From: Microbacterium sp. ABRD28
Lineage (GTDB): Bacteria > Actinomycetota > Actinomycetes > Actinomycetales > Microbacteriaceae
NCBI RefSeq assembly: GCF_003850245.1
Contig: NZ_CP031015.1
Location: forward strand, 62,001-126,000
Length of the DNA: 64,000 nucleotides
Direction: 5' to 3'
The notes beneath the pieces are model-generated. The model was not told the origin of the DNA and ran no database searches. It was given only the letters and a program-made list of their open reading frames with translations. Every line of letters starts with the position of its first letter. The stretch's first letter is position 1. Made by a program: the position numbers and the translations under genes. Shown here one piece after another: positions 17,507-26,900 of this stretch.

Positions 17507-18068
17507 GGTGCTGCCGGGCTCTCCGGCGGACTCTCCTCGTCCGCAGCCCGCGCGGGAGCCCTCGATCGCCGTCATCGGCGACGCGCTGGAGTGCTTGACG
17601 GCGCTGCGTTCGGCGCCCGAAGCACAGTCGTTCGGTCCTGGTCACGCGGCCTGGGGCGGATCGCGGGCGGTGATCATCGGCGTCGATATCCGTGGGCTGC
17701 GCACGTCCAGGCAGGTGCGGGCAGCTCTGCGGAACACCGAGGACGAGTGCGCGTCGCTCTGCGGACGGCTCCGACGACTGAAGCACATCATTCTCGTGCT
17801 GAACGGTTCGCTTGTCGCTGAAGACACCGTGCTGCGAATCAGCGACGGCACGGTCCGGCGCATCCACACCCGCCTCGAGCAGGCCTACGCCCGATCGGTC
17901 GTGATCACCGCCGTGCTTGCTGAGCATTGCGACGACCGTGAGCTTCTCACGACCCGCCTCATCGCTCGAGTGCGAGAACGCGAATCGCTCGACGCCGGGA
18001 TCGCGCTGCTCTGGAAAGAGATCGCCCACACCTCGATCAGCGTCGCCTCGATGAACGACTACCTCTGA
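17490..18068 (+). CDS. 192-residue protein of unknown function downstream of the DksA-like gene
   Basis: I do not recognise the family. The first 25 residues are proline-rich and probably disordered. The remainder looks like a compact alpha/beta protein: SRAVIIGVDIRGL, KHIILVLNGSLVAED and RSVVITAVLAEHCDD resemble buried strands, separated by arginine-rich helices. The strand-helix order and NGSL recall a fragment of a nucleotide-binding Rossmann or SDR-like fold, but no glycine-rich loop or catalytic Tyr-x3-Lys is present. ATG at 17490 overlaps the end of the zinc-finger gene by 17 bases, so co-translation is likely; a GTG at 17508 is an alternative. Confidence 0.65.
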   Translation: MSTDVEVLPGSPADSPRPQPAREPSIAVIGDALECLTALRSAPEAQSFGPGHAAWGGSRAVIIGVDIRGLRTSRQVRAALRNTEDECASLCGRLRRLKHIILVLNGSLVAEDTVLRISDGTVRRIHTRLEQAYARSVVITAVLAEHCDDRELLTTRLIARVRERESLDAGIALLWKEIAHTSISVASMNDYL

Positions 18069-18111
18069 CCGCGCTCGTTCTCTCACCACTTCTTGCCCGA
18101 AGGAGTTCACC

Positions 18112-18276
18112 TTGTTCACAACCACCCCCGTTCCTGCCGCGGTCCGCGTGGTGCACCGCGTGCTGTTTCGAAAGCGAAGAGCGGATGACGCGGCGGCGGT
18201 CGCTGCAGAGAGTCTGCGCCACTCGCGCCGTGTCACCGGCACCGCGCCTTCGGCGAAATGGCTCGCGCTCGGCTGA
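18112..18276 (+). CDS. 54-residue small basic protein
   Basis: A TTG-initiated frame with a strong ribosome site (AAGGAG six bases upstream). The product begins MFTTTPVPAAVRVVHRVLF and continues with a basic, alanine-rich helical stretch (RKRRADDAAAVAAESLRHSR). It appears to be a paralogue of the 54-residue product at 16890. It sits 43 bases after the 192-residue gene and 39 bases before another small basic gene, probably in the same transcript. No signal peptide or membrane segment is visible. Function unknown. Confidence 0.65.
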   Translation: MFTTTPVPAAVRVVHRVLFRKRRADDAAAVAAESLRHSRRVTGTAPSAKWLALG

Positions 18277-18315
18277 CATCTCAGACCCTCTGTAGAGAAA
18301 GGAAGGTGCATCGCA

Positions 18316-18441
18316 ATGACCGGCAAAACGCCTCGGAGCACCAACGTCAAGAAGGAGCCGAAGCTCACCCTCAAGGAGAAGCGCGAGGTGAAGCGCGCGA
18401 AGGTGGCCGCGGAGTCGGTGAAGCCGCGGAAGTCGCGCTGA
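18316..18441 (+). CDS. 41-residue lysine/arginine-rich small protein
   Basis: A short ATG frame with GGAAGG nine bases upstream. About 40 percent of residues are Lys or Arg, and the core LKEKREVKRAKVAAE would form a charged helix. Similar tiny basic proteins are common in Microbacteriaceae genomes (my recollection) and may bind RNA or ribosomes; no function is established by the sequence. It is the last gene before a strong terminator hairpin at 18469-18500, so the small-protein run from 16890 ends here. Confidence 0.65.
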   Translation: MTGKTPRSTNVKKEPKLTLKEKREVKRAKVAAESVKPRKSR

Positions 18442-18468
18442 CCGACGGCGCGACGTCCCTTCGTCATG

Positions 18469-18500
18469 ACCACCTCAGCCCGGATGCGGGCTGGGGTGGT
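18469..18500 (+). terminator. Terminator after the small-protein cluster
   Basis: A 14-base stem (18469-18482 with 18487-18500, one G-T pair) closes a GATG loop. There is no strong U-tract, as is usual in high-GC actinobacteria. Confidence 0.75.
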
Positions 18501-18663
18501 CCCTTCTCGTTGCGCACGAACGTTCGCGGCCAGCGGCAACCGACAGCAGTCGACGGGTGACCGTTGCGCGGGCATGCCGCCGCGACATCCGAGGAAGGAT
18601 CGCGACGTCCGGTCGCGTGGAGACCCCGGTTCGTTCGTTTGATCGAATTTCGGGAGGCGTGGA

Positions 18664-18723
18664 CGGAGTCAATGTCGGAACCCTCTGCGATGATTCCGGT
18701 AGGTCATCGAGACGGGGTTTCCA
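18664..18723 (+). promoter_or_regulatory. Conserved leader of DUF222/HNH copy 1
   Basis: The 60 bases before the GTG start are largely the same as those at 59770-59829 before copy 2, including AATGTCGGAACCC, TGCGATGAT and GGTCATCGAGACGGGG. Such conservation outside the coding frame points to a shared promoter and translation signal, or to a duplication unit that includes the leader. Confidence 0.5.
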
Positions 18724-20175
18724 GTGGACGCGGACGAGAAGCGGCGGCGGGCGGAGGACAAGCGCGCCGGGGTGTTCACGGATGAGCTGGCGAAGCTGCG
18801 GAGGCGTCGGGCGGCGCTGGAGGCGAAGGAGACCCGGCTGCTGGCGGATGCGTATGCGTATGCGTTGACGCTGGAGCAGCGGTCGCGGGTGGGGTCGGTG
18901 TCGTCGCGGGAGCGGGACATGCCGTTGCGGTCGATGGCGCTGGAACTCGGGATGGCGGTGCGGGTGAATGACCGGTCGATGCAGACCCAGATGCACGACG
19001 CCCACGAGCTGATCGAGCTGTTCCCGCAGACGATGGCGGCGCTGGTGGAGGGGCGAGTCAGTCGGGCGCATGCGCAGGTGATCCAAGACGCCGGCCGGGT
19101 GATCGAGGATGCCACCGACCGGGCGGCGTTCGAGCGGATCGTCCTCGTGGAAGCCGAACGGCAGACGGTGCCGCGGACGAAGAAGTACGCCATCCAGCGC
19201 GCCGCGGTCCTCGACCCGCGGCCGTTGCAGGAACGACATGACCGGGCTGTGCGGGAACGACGCGTGTGGGTCACCGACCTCGACGACACCCTGTCGACCC
19301 TGACAATCCTCGGCACGAACGTCTACATCCACGGTGCGTACAACCGGCTCACCGGGCAGGGCACCACGATCAAGGACGTCGACCGCGCGAAGCGGCGCGC
19401 GCACGCCGCCGCACGGGCCGAAGCTGAAGCGAACGGCGGGAGCGGCGGCACGGGGCCCCGGTCGGGGCCGGGGTCGGGTGCGGGGTTCACGCTCGGCGAG
19501 ACCGGGACGGACGACAACGGGAACGTCAGCGGAGACACCGCGGAGCCGTGGTTCGACGACCGGTCGTTGGATGAGATCCGCTGCGACCTCGCCCTGGACA
19601 TGCTCCTCGCCGCGTCCCCGGTGATCGACCCCACCGACGGGGCGAAGGGTGGGCTCGGGGCGATCACCGCCGAGGTGCAGGTCACCCTCCCGATCACCAC
19701 CCTCACCGGCGTCACCGCGTCGGGGGCGGAGTTGAACGGAGTCACCCCGGTCGACCCCGAGACCGCCAGACGGATGGCGGGAACCGCGAGGGTGTGGGAC
19801 CGGGTGATGACCGACCCGATCACCGGGGTCGTCACCGCGGTGGACAGGTACACCCCTCATCCAGCCCAAACCCGGTTCCTCAACGCCCGAGACGTCACCT
19901 GCCGAACACCCGGATGCCGCAGACCCGCGAAACTCTGCGACAAAGACCACTCGAAAGACTTCGCGCTCGGTGGACCGACGTCCAACGACAATCTTTGCAA
20001 CGAATGCGCCAGACACCACACGTTGAAACACGCCACGAACTGGCACGTCGAACAACTCCCCGGCGGGGTGCTGAAATTCACCAGCCCTGGAGGGAAGAAC
20101 TACGACAGCCACCCACCCTCACGCGTCGCCTTCGTCCCCACCGACGACGGCGGACTCGCGGTCGCACCCTTCTGA
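18724..20175 (+). CDS. DUF222 / HNH endonuclease domain protein, copy 1
   Basis: A 483-residue protein with an N-terminal helical DUF222 region (about residues 1-250) and a C-terminal HNH nuclease-like module. The latter has zinc-type cysteines in CRTPGCRRPA, then KLCDKDHSKDF, NLCNECARHHTLKH and a final SPGGKNYDSHPP. The family is abundant and multicopy in Actinobacteria, with unproven function; DNA cleavage is inferred from the HNH motif. GTG at 18724 is the start supported by frame and by identity with the second copy at 59830. The two products differ mainly in a two-residue Ala-Tyr repeat near residue 42 and scattered substitutions. Confidence 0.92.
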   Translation: MDADEKRRRAEDKRAGVFTDELAKLRRRRAALEAKETRLLADAYAYALTLEQRSRVGSVSSRERDMPLRSMALELGMAVRVNDRSMQTQMHDAHELIELFPQTMAALVEGRVSRAHAQVIQDAGRVIEDATDRAAFERIVLVEAERQTVPRTKKYAIQRAAVLDPRPLQERHDRAVRERRVWVTDLDDTLSTLTILGTNVYIHGAYNRLTGQGTTIKDVDRAKRRAHAAARAEAEANGGSGGTGPRSGPGSGAGFTLGETGTDDNGNVSGDTAEPWFDDRSLDEIRCDLALDMLLAASPVIDPTDGAKGGLGAITAEVQVTLPITTLTGVTASGAELNGVTPVDPETARRMAGTARVWDRVMTDPITGVVTAVDRYTPHPAQTRFLNARDVTCRTPGCRRPAKLCDKDHSKDFALGGPTSNDNLCNECARHHTLKHATNWHVEQLPGGVLKFTSPGGKNYDSHPPSRVAFVPTDDGGLAVAPF

Positions 20176-20361
20176 GGGACGCATCAGACGTGCGGCGATG
20201 ATGAAGACGTCACGCGCCGGTGGGTCCTTGACCGGCCAGCCGACGAACCAGGCAAGACGAACGCGCACGCCGGGCCGGAAACGCTCGACCAGCCGCTTGT
20301 GACCGGTTGGCACGGGGTCGAACCCGCGGGGCAGTCCGCCGGGTGGGAGCGCACGGGAGAG

Positions 20362-20973
20362 TCATGCCGCTGCCCACTCCGTCATGACGGCACGGACAGC
20401 GATGCGCAGCGTTTCGGCTTCGACGTCGACGCGTACGGTCGAGGAGGGAAAGGCGCGTTCTGTCGAGAGGCCGGAGAGCACGGTGGCAAGGAACCGCGCC
20501 CGCTGCTCGACGTGCCCTGGCGGGCACGCGCCCTGAGCGATCAGGGTCTCCAGCCACTGTTCGATGCGGTCCAGGCCGATCCGCTCAAGCGCGATGTAGG
20601 TGGCGGCCTCGTCCTCGGACGGCGGGGATGCCACGTAGGCCTCGAACAGAGATTTCCACTGCTCTCGCGCACGCTCACCAACCCCTCCCTGCGCGAGGAG
20701 AAGCTGCAGGCACGCGATCAGACGCTCTGCGGGGGCGAGGGTGTGATCGTTGATCGGATCGTCGGGAATCTCGAGGTCGTACATCGCGGCGACGACGGTG
20801 TCGATGAGTTCACGTTGCGTCGGGAAGAAGTGGCGCAACGACCCTGTACTGACCCCCGCGCGCGCGGCGACCGCTCGAACACTCAAACGCGTCGTCGGAT
20901 CCTCTCCCAGCATCGTTGCCGCGGCGATCAGGATCTTGGCGCGTGTGCCCGGCTGCTCGGCGTTCTTCTCCAT
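20362..20973 (-). CDS. TetR-family transcriptional regulator
   Basis: A 203-residue regulator. Residues 10-55 form the TetR helix-turn-helix (RAKILIAAATMLGE, VRAVAARAGVSTGSLRHFFPTQREL). The rest is the ligand-binding and dimerisation region, with no diagnostic motif. ATG at 20973 is preceded by GGAAGGCAGG. It is divergent from the secreted peptidase gene at 21093, which is its most likely target. The intergenic region contains two direct TATCAC-type repeats and a 9-base inverted repeat. The 186-base gap behind it holds no convincing gene. Confidence 0.92.
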   Translation of the reverse strand: MEKNAEQPGTRAKILIAAATMLGEDPTTRLSVRAVAARAGVSTGSLRHFFPTQRELIDTVVAAMYDLEIPDDPINDHTLAPAERLIACLQLLLAQGGVGERAREQWKSLFEAYVASPPSEDEAATYIALERIGLDRIEQWLETLIAQGACPPGHVEQRARFLATVLSGLSTERAFPSSTVRVDVEAETLRIAVRAVMTEWAAA

Positions 20974-21000
20974 GGCCTGCCTTCCGCGCGACACACCTTC

Positions 21001-21056
21001 TATCACAGTGTGCTAGCGTAACGCACTCCCGGACTATCACGCTGTACTAGTCCGGG
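21001..21056. promoter_or_regulatory. Candidate TetR operator region
   Basis: TATCAC-n2-TGT-n-CTAG occurs twice in direct orientation (21001-21016 and 21035-21050). Overlapping the second, CCCGGACTA (21028-21036) and TAGTCCGGG (21048-21056) form a perfect inverted repeat. Both lie between the divergent TetR and peptidase genes. Confidence 0.5.
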
Positions 21057-21092
21057 CGCCAGATCCCGCCGAACTCCCGAGAGGAAGACGCC

Positions 21093-22688
21093 ATGCGCGA
21101 CACCCCGATGCACAGCCGACGGAAGGACGACGAACGAAGGCGGTGGGCGAAGCCTGCGTGGGCGCTGGCCGCCGCGGCATCCCTCCTGGTGCTCGCCGGA
21201 TGCACCAGCGCGACACCGAACGCAGGCGAAGACGCGACCGCCACCGGGCTCGAGCAGTTCATGGAGCAGGAGCTTGATTTCGGGGCGTGCGACGCGTCGA
21301 TCGTGAGCGCCCAGCCGCCTGTTCCCGAACTCGTCGCCGTGGCGGAAGACGCAGAGTGCGCCATGCTCACCGTGCCGATGGACTACGACGACCTCGACGG
21401 CGAAACCATCGAGCTCGCTGTGACCCGCAACGCCGCCACCGGCGACGCCGACGCCCGAATCGGGTCGGTCGTCGTGAACCCCGGCGGCCCCGGCATCCCA
21501 TCGACCACGTTCAGCCCACTCGTCGCCGCCCTCTGGGCCGGCGGCCCCGTCACCGAGCGCTTCGACATCGTCGGATTCGACCCGCGTGGAGTGGGTCTGA
21601 GCCGCCCGGCGATCGACTGCTACACCGACGACGAACGAGATGCGGATGCACCCCTGTCAGCGTTCGGAGAGTGGACGGAGGAATCCGCGCGCGACATCGT
21701 GGACAAGTGCGCGGAGGGCTCGGGCAGTGAAGAGATCCTCGCCCATCTCGGAACGCGCGACGCCGTGCGCGACATGGACGTTCTCCGCTCCGCACTCGGT
21801 GACGACCAGCTCACCTTCGCCGGCACGAGCTATGGCACCCGACTGGGAGCGGTGTACGCCGAGATGTTCCCGCAGAACGTCCGCGCCCTCGTCCTCGACG
21901 GCGCAGTGGACCCCCTCATGGACACCACCGAACGAAGAATCCAGGCCACCGCGGGTATTCAGGCGTCCTTCCAGCGCTTCGCCGACTTCTGCGCGACGCA
22001 GGCAGACTGCCCGCTCGGGTCCGACCCCGCACAGGCGACGGCCGTCGCGCAGGACCTCCTCCGACCGCTGGTGAACGAGCCGCTCATCGCCGCGGACGGC
22101 CGTGAGGTCGGTTTCCTCGCCGCCGGGGAAGGAATCGTCTCGGGCCTGTACTCCGAGGCCACCTGGCCCGCGATCATCGCCGGACTGACCGGGCTGCGAG
22201 CAGGACAGCCGGACGCGCTTCTCGCTCTGCGAGACGGGTACTACGGCCGATCCGACACCGGCGAGTACGCGGATGCGTTCGAAGCGACCTTCGCGATCAA
22301 CTGCCTCGACGAAGAACGCCTGACCGCCGAAGAGATGACCGCAGTCGGCGAAGACCTCAACGAGGTCGCGCCGTTCCTCGACCCCGGAATCCCTCCGGTG
22401 ACGCAGGACGGGTGCGAGTTCTGGCCCGCCGAACCGACACTCGGCTTCCCCTACGCCACCGATATCGACGGGCTGCCCGAGGTGCTCGTGATCTCGGCCA
22501 CGGGAGACCCCGTCACCCCGCACGAAGGCGGCATCAGCCTGGCTGAGACTCTCGGCGCACGGCTGCTCACCGTCGACGGCAACCAGCACGGAACGATCAT
22601 CTCCCGCAACCCGTGCGTCGACGCGGCCGTCGCCGACTACCTGGTCGACCTCGAGCTGCCCGATGAGGAAGCGCGCTGCGCGCTCTAA
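21093..22688 (+). CDS. Secreted lipoprotein peptidase, tripeptidyl-aminopeptidase-like alpha/beta hydrolase (S33)
   Basis: A 531-residue serine hydrolase exported as a lipoprotein: basic N-region, hydrophobic helix, lipobox LAGC with Cys37. The mature enzyme resembles Streptomyces tripeptidyl aminopeptidases such as SlpD/SlpE, which trim N-terminal peptides outside the cell. VVNPGGPGIPST gives the oxyanion-hole region, GTSYGTRLG carries the nucleophile Ser246, and a C-terminal TAP-like region follows with ATGDPVTPHEGG (acid) and GNQHGTII (histidine). ATG at 21093 follows GAGAGGAAG; ATG at 21108 is an alternative. It is divergent from the TetR regulator. Confidence 0.93.
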   Translation: MRDTPMHSRRKDDERRRWAKPAWALAAAASLLVLAGCTSATPNAGEDATATGLEQFMEQELDFGACDASIVSAQPPVPELVAVAEDAECAMLTVPMDYDDLDGETIELAVTRNAATGDADARIGSVVVNPGGPGIPSTTFSPLVAALWAGGPVTERFDIVGFDPRGVGLSRPAIDCYTDDERDADAPLSAFGEWTEESARDIVDKCAEGSGSEEILAHLGTRDAVRDMDVLRSALGDDQLTFAGTSYGTRLGAVYAEMFPQNVRALVLDGAVDPLMDTTERRIQATAGIQASFQRFADFCATQADCPLGSDPAQATAVAQDLLRPLVNEPLIAADGREVGFLAAGEGIVSGLYSEATWPAIIAGLTGLRAGQPDALLALRDGYYGRSDTGEYADAFEATFAINCLDEERLTAEEMTAVGEDLNEVAPFLDPGIPPVTQDGCEFWPAEPTLGFPYATDIDGLPEVLVISATGDPVTPHEGGISLAETLGARLLTVDGNQHGTIISRNPCVDAAVADYLVDLELPDEEARCAL

Positions 22689-22738
22689 GCGTGCTGTGCG
22701 GTGGGTGACCTCTGCGGGAGAACCTGAGCGCCGAAGGG

Positions 22739-22788
22739 CGACCCGCCCCCCTCGTGTCCGAATCTCGGAACACGAGGGGGGCGGGTCG
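22739..22788. terminator. Strong bidirectional terminator
   Basis: A perfect 19-base inverted repeat (22739-22757 with 22770-22788) with a 12-base loop lies between the convergent peptidase and SDR genes. It can serve both. Confidence 0.85.
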
Positions 22789-22878
22789 GTCGTCAACGGC
22801 GGTCGGATGGTGCCGGACATCGCGTGCATGACGCTGCCGGCGCACCCTCCCGGAGATTGATCCGGGCTCGACCGCGAA

Positions 22879-23664
22879 TCAGTACTTGGCCGACTGGCCG
22901 CCGTCGATCGGGATGACGGCGGCGTTGACGTACGACGAGTCGTCGGACAGAAGGAACGCGACGACCGACGCGATCTCGGGGGCCTCACCGTAACGCTTGG
23001 TGGGGTTGGCCTGGATGAACTGCTCGGCCGCCTGGCGCGGGTTCTCAGCGTCGATCTGCTTCATGGAGTTCTCGACCATCGGGGTCCAGATCGCTCCGGG
23101 AGCAACGGCGTTGATGCGCACGCCGAACTCGCCGTACTCGACGCCCGAGTTGCGGGTGAGCCCGACCACGCCGTGCTTGGCGGCGGCATAACCCGACTGG
23201 CGCCCCACACCGCGGATGCCACCGACGCTCGCGGTGTTCACCACGGCGCCGCTCCCCTGCTCGCGCATGACCTTCAGCACCTTCTCGAGGCCCAAGAAGA
23301 CGCCGCGCAGGTTGATCGAGACGACCCGGTCGAACTCGGCGACCGAGAAGTCTTCGGTGAGGTTCTGCGTGCCCTCGATGCCGGCGTTGTTGAAGAAGCC
23401 GTCGATGCGGCCGAAGGCCGTGAGGGTCTCGTCGACGTAGCGCTGAGTGTCGTCTTCGCTCGAGACATCGGCGGTGACGGTGACGAGCGTGGCGTCGGGG
23501 GCGACATCGCGAACGGCCTGCACCGTGGCATCCAGCCCGTCCTTCGAGACGTCGACGAGCGAGAGGTTCGCACCCTCCGAAGCCAGTCGGACCGCGGTCG
23601 CGCGGCCGAGGCCGGAGCCGGCTCCGGTGATGAGGACGGTGCGGTCGGTGAATCGTTCAGTCAT
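22879..23664 (-). CDS. Short-chain dehydrogenase/reductase (SDR)
   Basis: A 261-residue classical SDR, an NAD(P)-dependent oxidoreductase acting on an unknown alcohol or ketone. The cofactor motif is TGAGSGLG near residue 14, followed by NNAG, the catalytic Ser in NTASVGG and the YAAAK dyad of the active site (Tyr and Lys). The C-terminus ends IPIDGGQSAKY, typical of the family. ATG at 23664 is chosen because the fold begins there and GAGAG lies just upstream. The gene is monocistronic between the terminator at 22739 and the large surface-protein gene, so the context gives no clue to substrate. Confidence 0.92.
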   Translation of the reverse strand: MTERFTDRTVLITGAGSGLGRATAVRLASEGANLSLVDVSKDGLDATVQAVRDVAPDATLVTVTADVSSEDDTQRYVDETLTAFGRIDGFFNNAGIEGTQNLTEDFSVAEFDRVVSINLRGVFLGLEKVLKVMREQGSGAVVNTASVGGIRGVGRQSGYAAAKHGVVGLTRNSGVEYGEFGVRINAVAPGAIWTPMVENSMKQIDAENPRQAAEQFIQANPTKRYGEAPEIASVVAFLLSDDSSYVNAAVIPIDGGQSAKY

Positions 23665-23968
23665 GTCTCTCGTCTTTCGTCTCGAGACATCCGGCCGTTC
23701 GCGTTGTGAGCGGGTGACCGGATGCCTCATCTGTGCGTCGTTACCTCAGGGACAACCGCCCACGGATCGATCTATTCCTTTGCATGAATATGCGTTCGGG
23801 GCGGCGGTGTGTTCGGCGCGCGCGGGAACACCGTTCGTTCACGCCGAGTCCATCTCGTCGACACCGCCCCCTCATGTCACGACGCGGCCGCCTCCGTAGG
23901 GTCGCCGGGTCGGCCCCGTGAACGAGTGGGCGCGACCTCCCCTCACTTCGAACCGGAAGGTGCTTCGC
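23665..23968. other. 304-base gap upstream of the surface-protein gene
   Basis: It should hold the divergent promoters of the SDR and surface-protein genes. The stretch around 23760-23795 is AT-richer than its surroundings (tattcctttgcatgaata). I see no certain promoter pair, RNA gene or small ORF. Confidence 0.4.
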
Positions 23969-26900
23969 TTGCCTGCGCGCGCAACACGTCTGTCCTCCTC
24001 CCCTCCCCCGCGGCGACGCCTCGCTGCCGCGCTGCTCGTCGCCGTGGTCACCACGACGACGGTGGGAGTCGGGACACTCGCTCCGATGCCGGCGGTCGCC
24101 GCACCCGATACGGGCGGCCTCGACCTCGCCGGCGGAGACTCCACCCTTCTCTCCGCCGACTCGCAGACGCTCGCCCCCGGGCTCGAGCTCACCGACTTCC
24201 GCCGACTGCAGCCGGCCGGGTGGGTCACCGGTCACGTCATGCGCGCTGATCTCACCACACCCACTCTCTCGCTCGACGTCCTCGACGCCGGCACGGTCTC
24301 GGGAGGTGCGACGCTCAGCGAGCAGATCGCCGGCACCGGCGCGATCGCTGCGATCAACGGCGACTACTTCGACATGAACAACTCCACCGCGCCCGTCGGC
24401 ACCAACGTGTCGCCCACCCAGGGCGTGCGCTCGGCCGCCCCCGATGAGCGCCCGGCGTTCACGATGAGCGACGGGCTCGCGGCCGTGCAGGCGCTGGCCT
24501 CTGCGGCGACGGTGACGATCGACGGCACCTCCCACCGTGTCTCGGGCGTCAACAGCCCGGCCATCGGCGCGAACGGCATCGGGTGGTACACCGCGGCGTG
24601 GGGCACGCACCCGCTCGCCCGCGCTCTGGGCGCGCCCGCCGCGCTCGCCTCACCGATGGCTACCGTCACCGTGCAGGACGGGGTGGTCACCGAGGTGAGC
24701 ACCGACCCCGCATCCGTCACCGGCGAGACCGCGATCGCCGACGGCACCGGCGTGCTCATCGGGCGCGAAGCCGGCGCTGCCACCCTGGCCGCACTCGAGG
24801 TCGGCGACGCCGTCGACGTCGCCGTCGCGACATCCGCAGACGTCGATCTCGCCGTGAGCGGCGCGCAGCGCCTCATCATCGACGGCGTGCAGACCGACGC
24901 CGAACAGGTCGAGGCCGCGCGCACCGCCATCGGCGTGAGCCGTGACGGCACCGAGATCACCGTCGTCACCATCGACGGGCGGACGGGCGACAGCCGCGGC
25001 ATGACGCTGCAGGAGCTCGGCGACCTCATGCTCGACCTCGGCGTGCACAACGCCGTGAACCTCGACGGCGGCGGCTCGACCATGCTCGCCGTCCGTGAGC
25101 CGGGTGAGAGCGAAGCATCCCTCCACAACCGTCCGTCCGACGGCACCGAGCGCGTCGTCGCCAACAGCCTCGCGTTCTTCTCCTCCGCACCGGCCGGGGT
25201 CGTCTCCGACGTGCAGGTCGCACCTGCGCTCGACGCCACCGACGCCGACGCGGTCTTCCCGGGGCTGCACCGCACGCTCGCCGGCACGGGTCTCGACGAC
25301 AACCTCGGAGGCATCGAGGTCGCGGGTTCGTTCCAGACGACGGATGACGCGGTCTCGCTCATTGCGGACAGTGACGCGTCTGTCGTGGTGGAGGGCGTCA
25401 CTCCCGGAACGGCCACCGTCGCCTTCGCGGCCGAGGGCAAGAGCGCCACGACCCAGGTGCGGGTGCTCGGAGACCTCGAGCGGATCCGTCCGAGCGCGAC
25501 GGTGATCGCGCTGTCCGAGCCCGGGCAGACCGCGACCGTGCGCCTCACCGGCCTTGACGCCGATGGCTTCAGCGCCCCGATCGAGGCGCGCGATGTCCGT
25601 GTCGAGAACGGTGAGGATGTCGCCGTCGAGCCCACCGGACTCGGAGAGTTCACCGTCTCGCCGGTGGTCGACAGCGGTTCGGCGACGGTGACCTTCACCG
25701 CCGGTGGCCGAAGCGTCGACGTCGCCGTGACGATCGGGTACGACACCCTCCCCGTCGCCGACTTCGCCGACGCCGCCGAGTGGACCGCCGGCGTCGCGCG
25801 TGCCACCGGAACACTGACCCCCGCCACCGGCCCGGAGGGGCAGCCCGCGCTGACGCTGTCGTACGACTTCACCACCTCCACCGGCACCCGCGGGTACTAC
25901 GCGATCGTGCCGGGAGAAGCCGCCACCGGCGGACGCGTGCTCGAGGGCCAGCCCCAGGCGCTGACGATGTGGATGCACGGTGACGGCTCGGGCGCATGGC
26001 CCCGCCTGCAGCTGAAGACCGGCGCCGGAACCACCATCAACCTGGATGGCCCGATGGTCGACTGGACCGGATGGCAGCAGGCCCGATTCACCGTGCCGGC
26101 CGGGACGGCGTACCCGCTCACGTTCCAGCGGGTGCGGATGATGGAGACACGCCCCACCGCGAGCTATCAGGGCGAGGTGACGATCGCCTCTCTCGAGTCG
26201 GTCGTGGCGCCCGATGTGGAGCAGCCGGTCGCGCCCCGCGTCTTCGATCCGGTGATCGTCACCGACGGCACGGTCGACGACCGAGCGCAGCGCATCGCCG
26301 TGATGAGCGACGCCCAGTTCGTCGCCCGAAACCCCGACAGCGAGCTGGTGCAGGCCGCGCGAGAGACGTTCCGCGAGATCGTCGCGGCAGATCCCGACTA
26401 CCTGGTCATCAACGGCGACCTGGTCGATGAGGCGTCCGTCGCCGACTTCGAGCTCGCCGCCCGGATCCTGGAGGAGGAGATCGGCGACCGGATCCCCTAC
26501 GTCTACGTGCCGGGCAACCACGAGATCATGGGCGGGGCGATCTCGAACTTCATCGACGCCTTCGGCGACCCGTATCGCTCGATCGACCTCGGCGGCACGC
26601 GCATGATCACCCTGAACAGCGCGGCGGGGTCGTTCCGAGCCTCGGGCCTGGAGCAGCTGCGGTTCCTCGACGAGCAGCTCGCCGACGCGGCATCCGACTC
26701 ATCGGTCACCGGGGTGCTGGTGTTCTCGCACCATCCCGCCGACGACCCGCTGCCGTCCAAGGCGAGCCAGCTCGCCGACCGCTACGAGGCTGCGCAGTTC
26801 GTCGAGACTCTCACGCAGTTCCGTGCCGACACCGGCAAGTCGGCGGCGATGGTCAACGGGCACGTCGGCGTCTTCGACGCCACGAGCTACGACGGCGTCA

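Noticed and set aside
20176-20313. Short minus-strand frame between DUF222 copy 1 and the TetR gene (product includes VRVRLAWFVGWPVKDPPARD)
   Set aside because: It looks slightly protein-like and could be a gene remnant, but it overlaps the DUF222 end, has no ribosome site and no recognisable family.
24650-26521. Long minus-strand frame inside the surface-protein gene
   Set aside because: It lies wholly inside a strongly supported gene and its product is an His/Arg/Gly-rich shadow.
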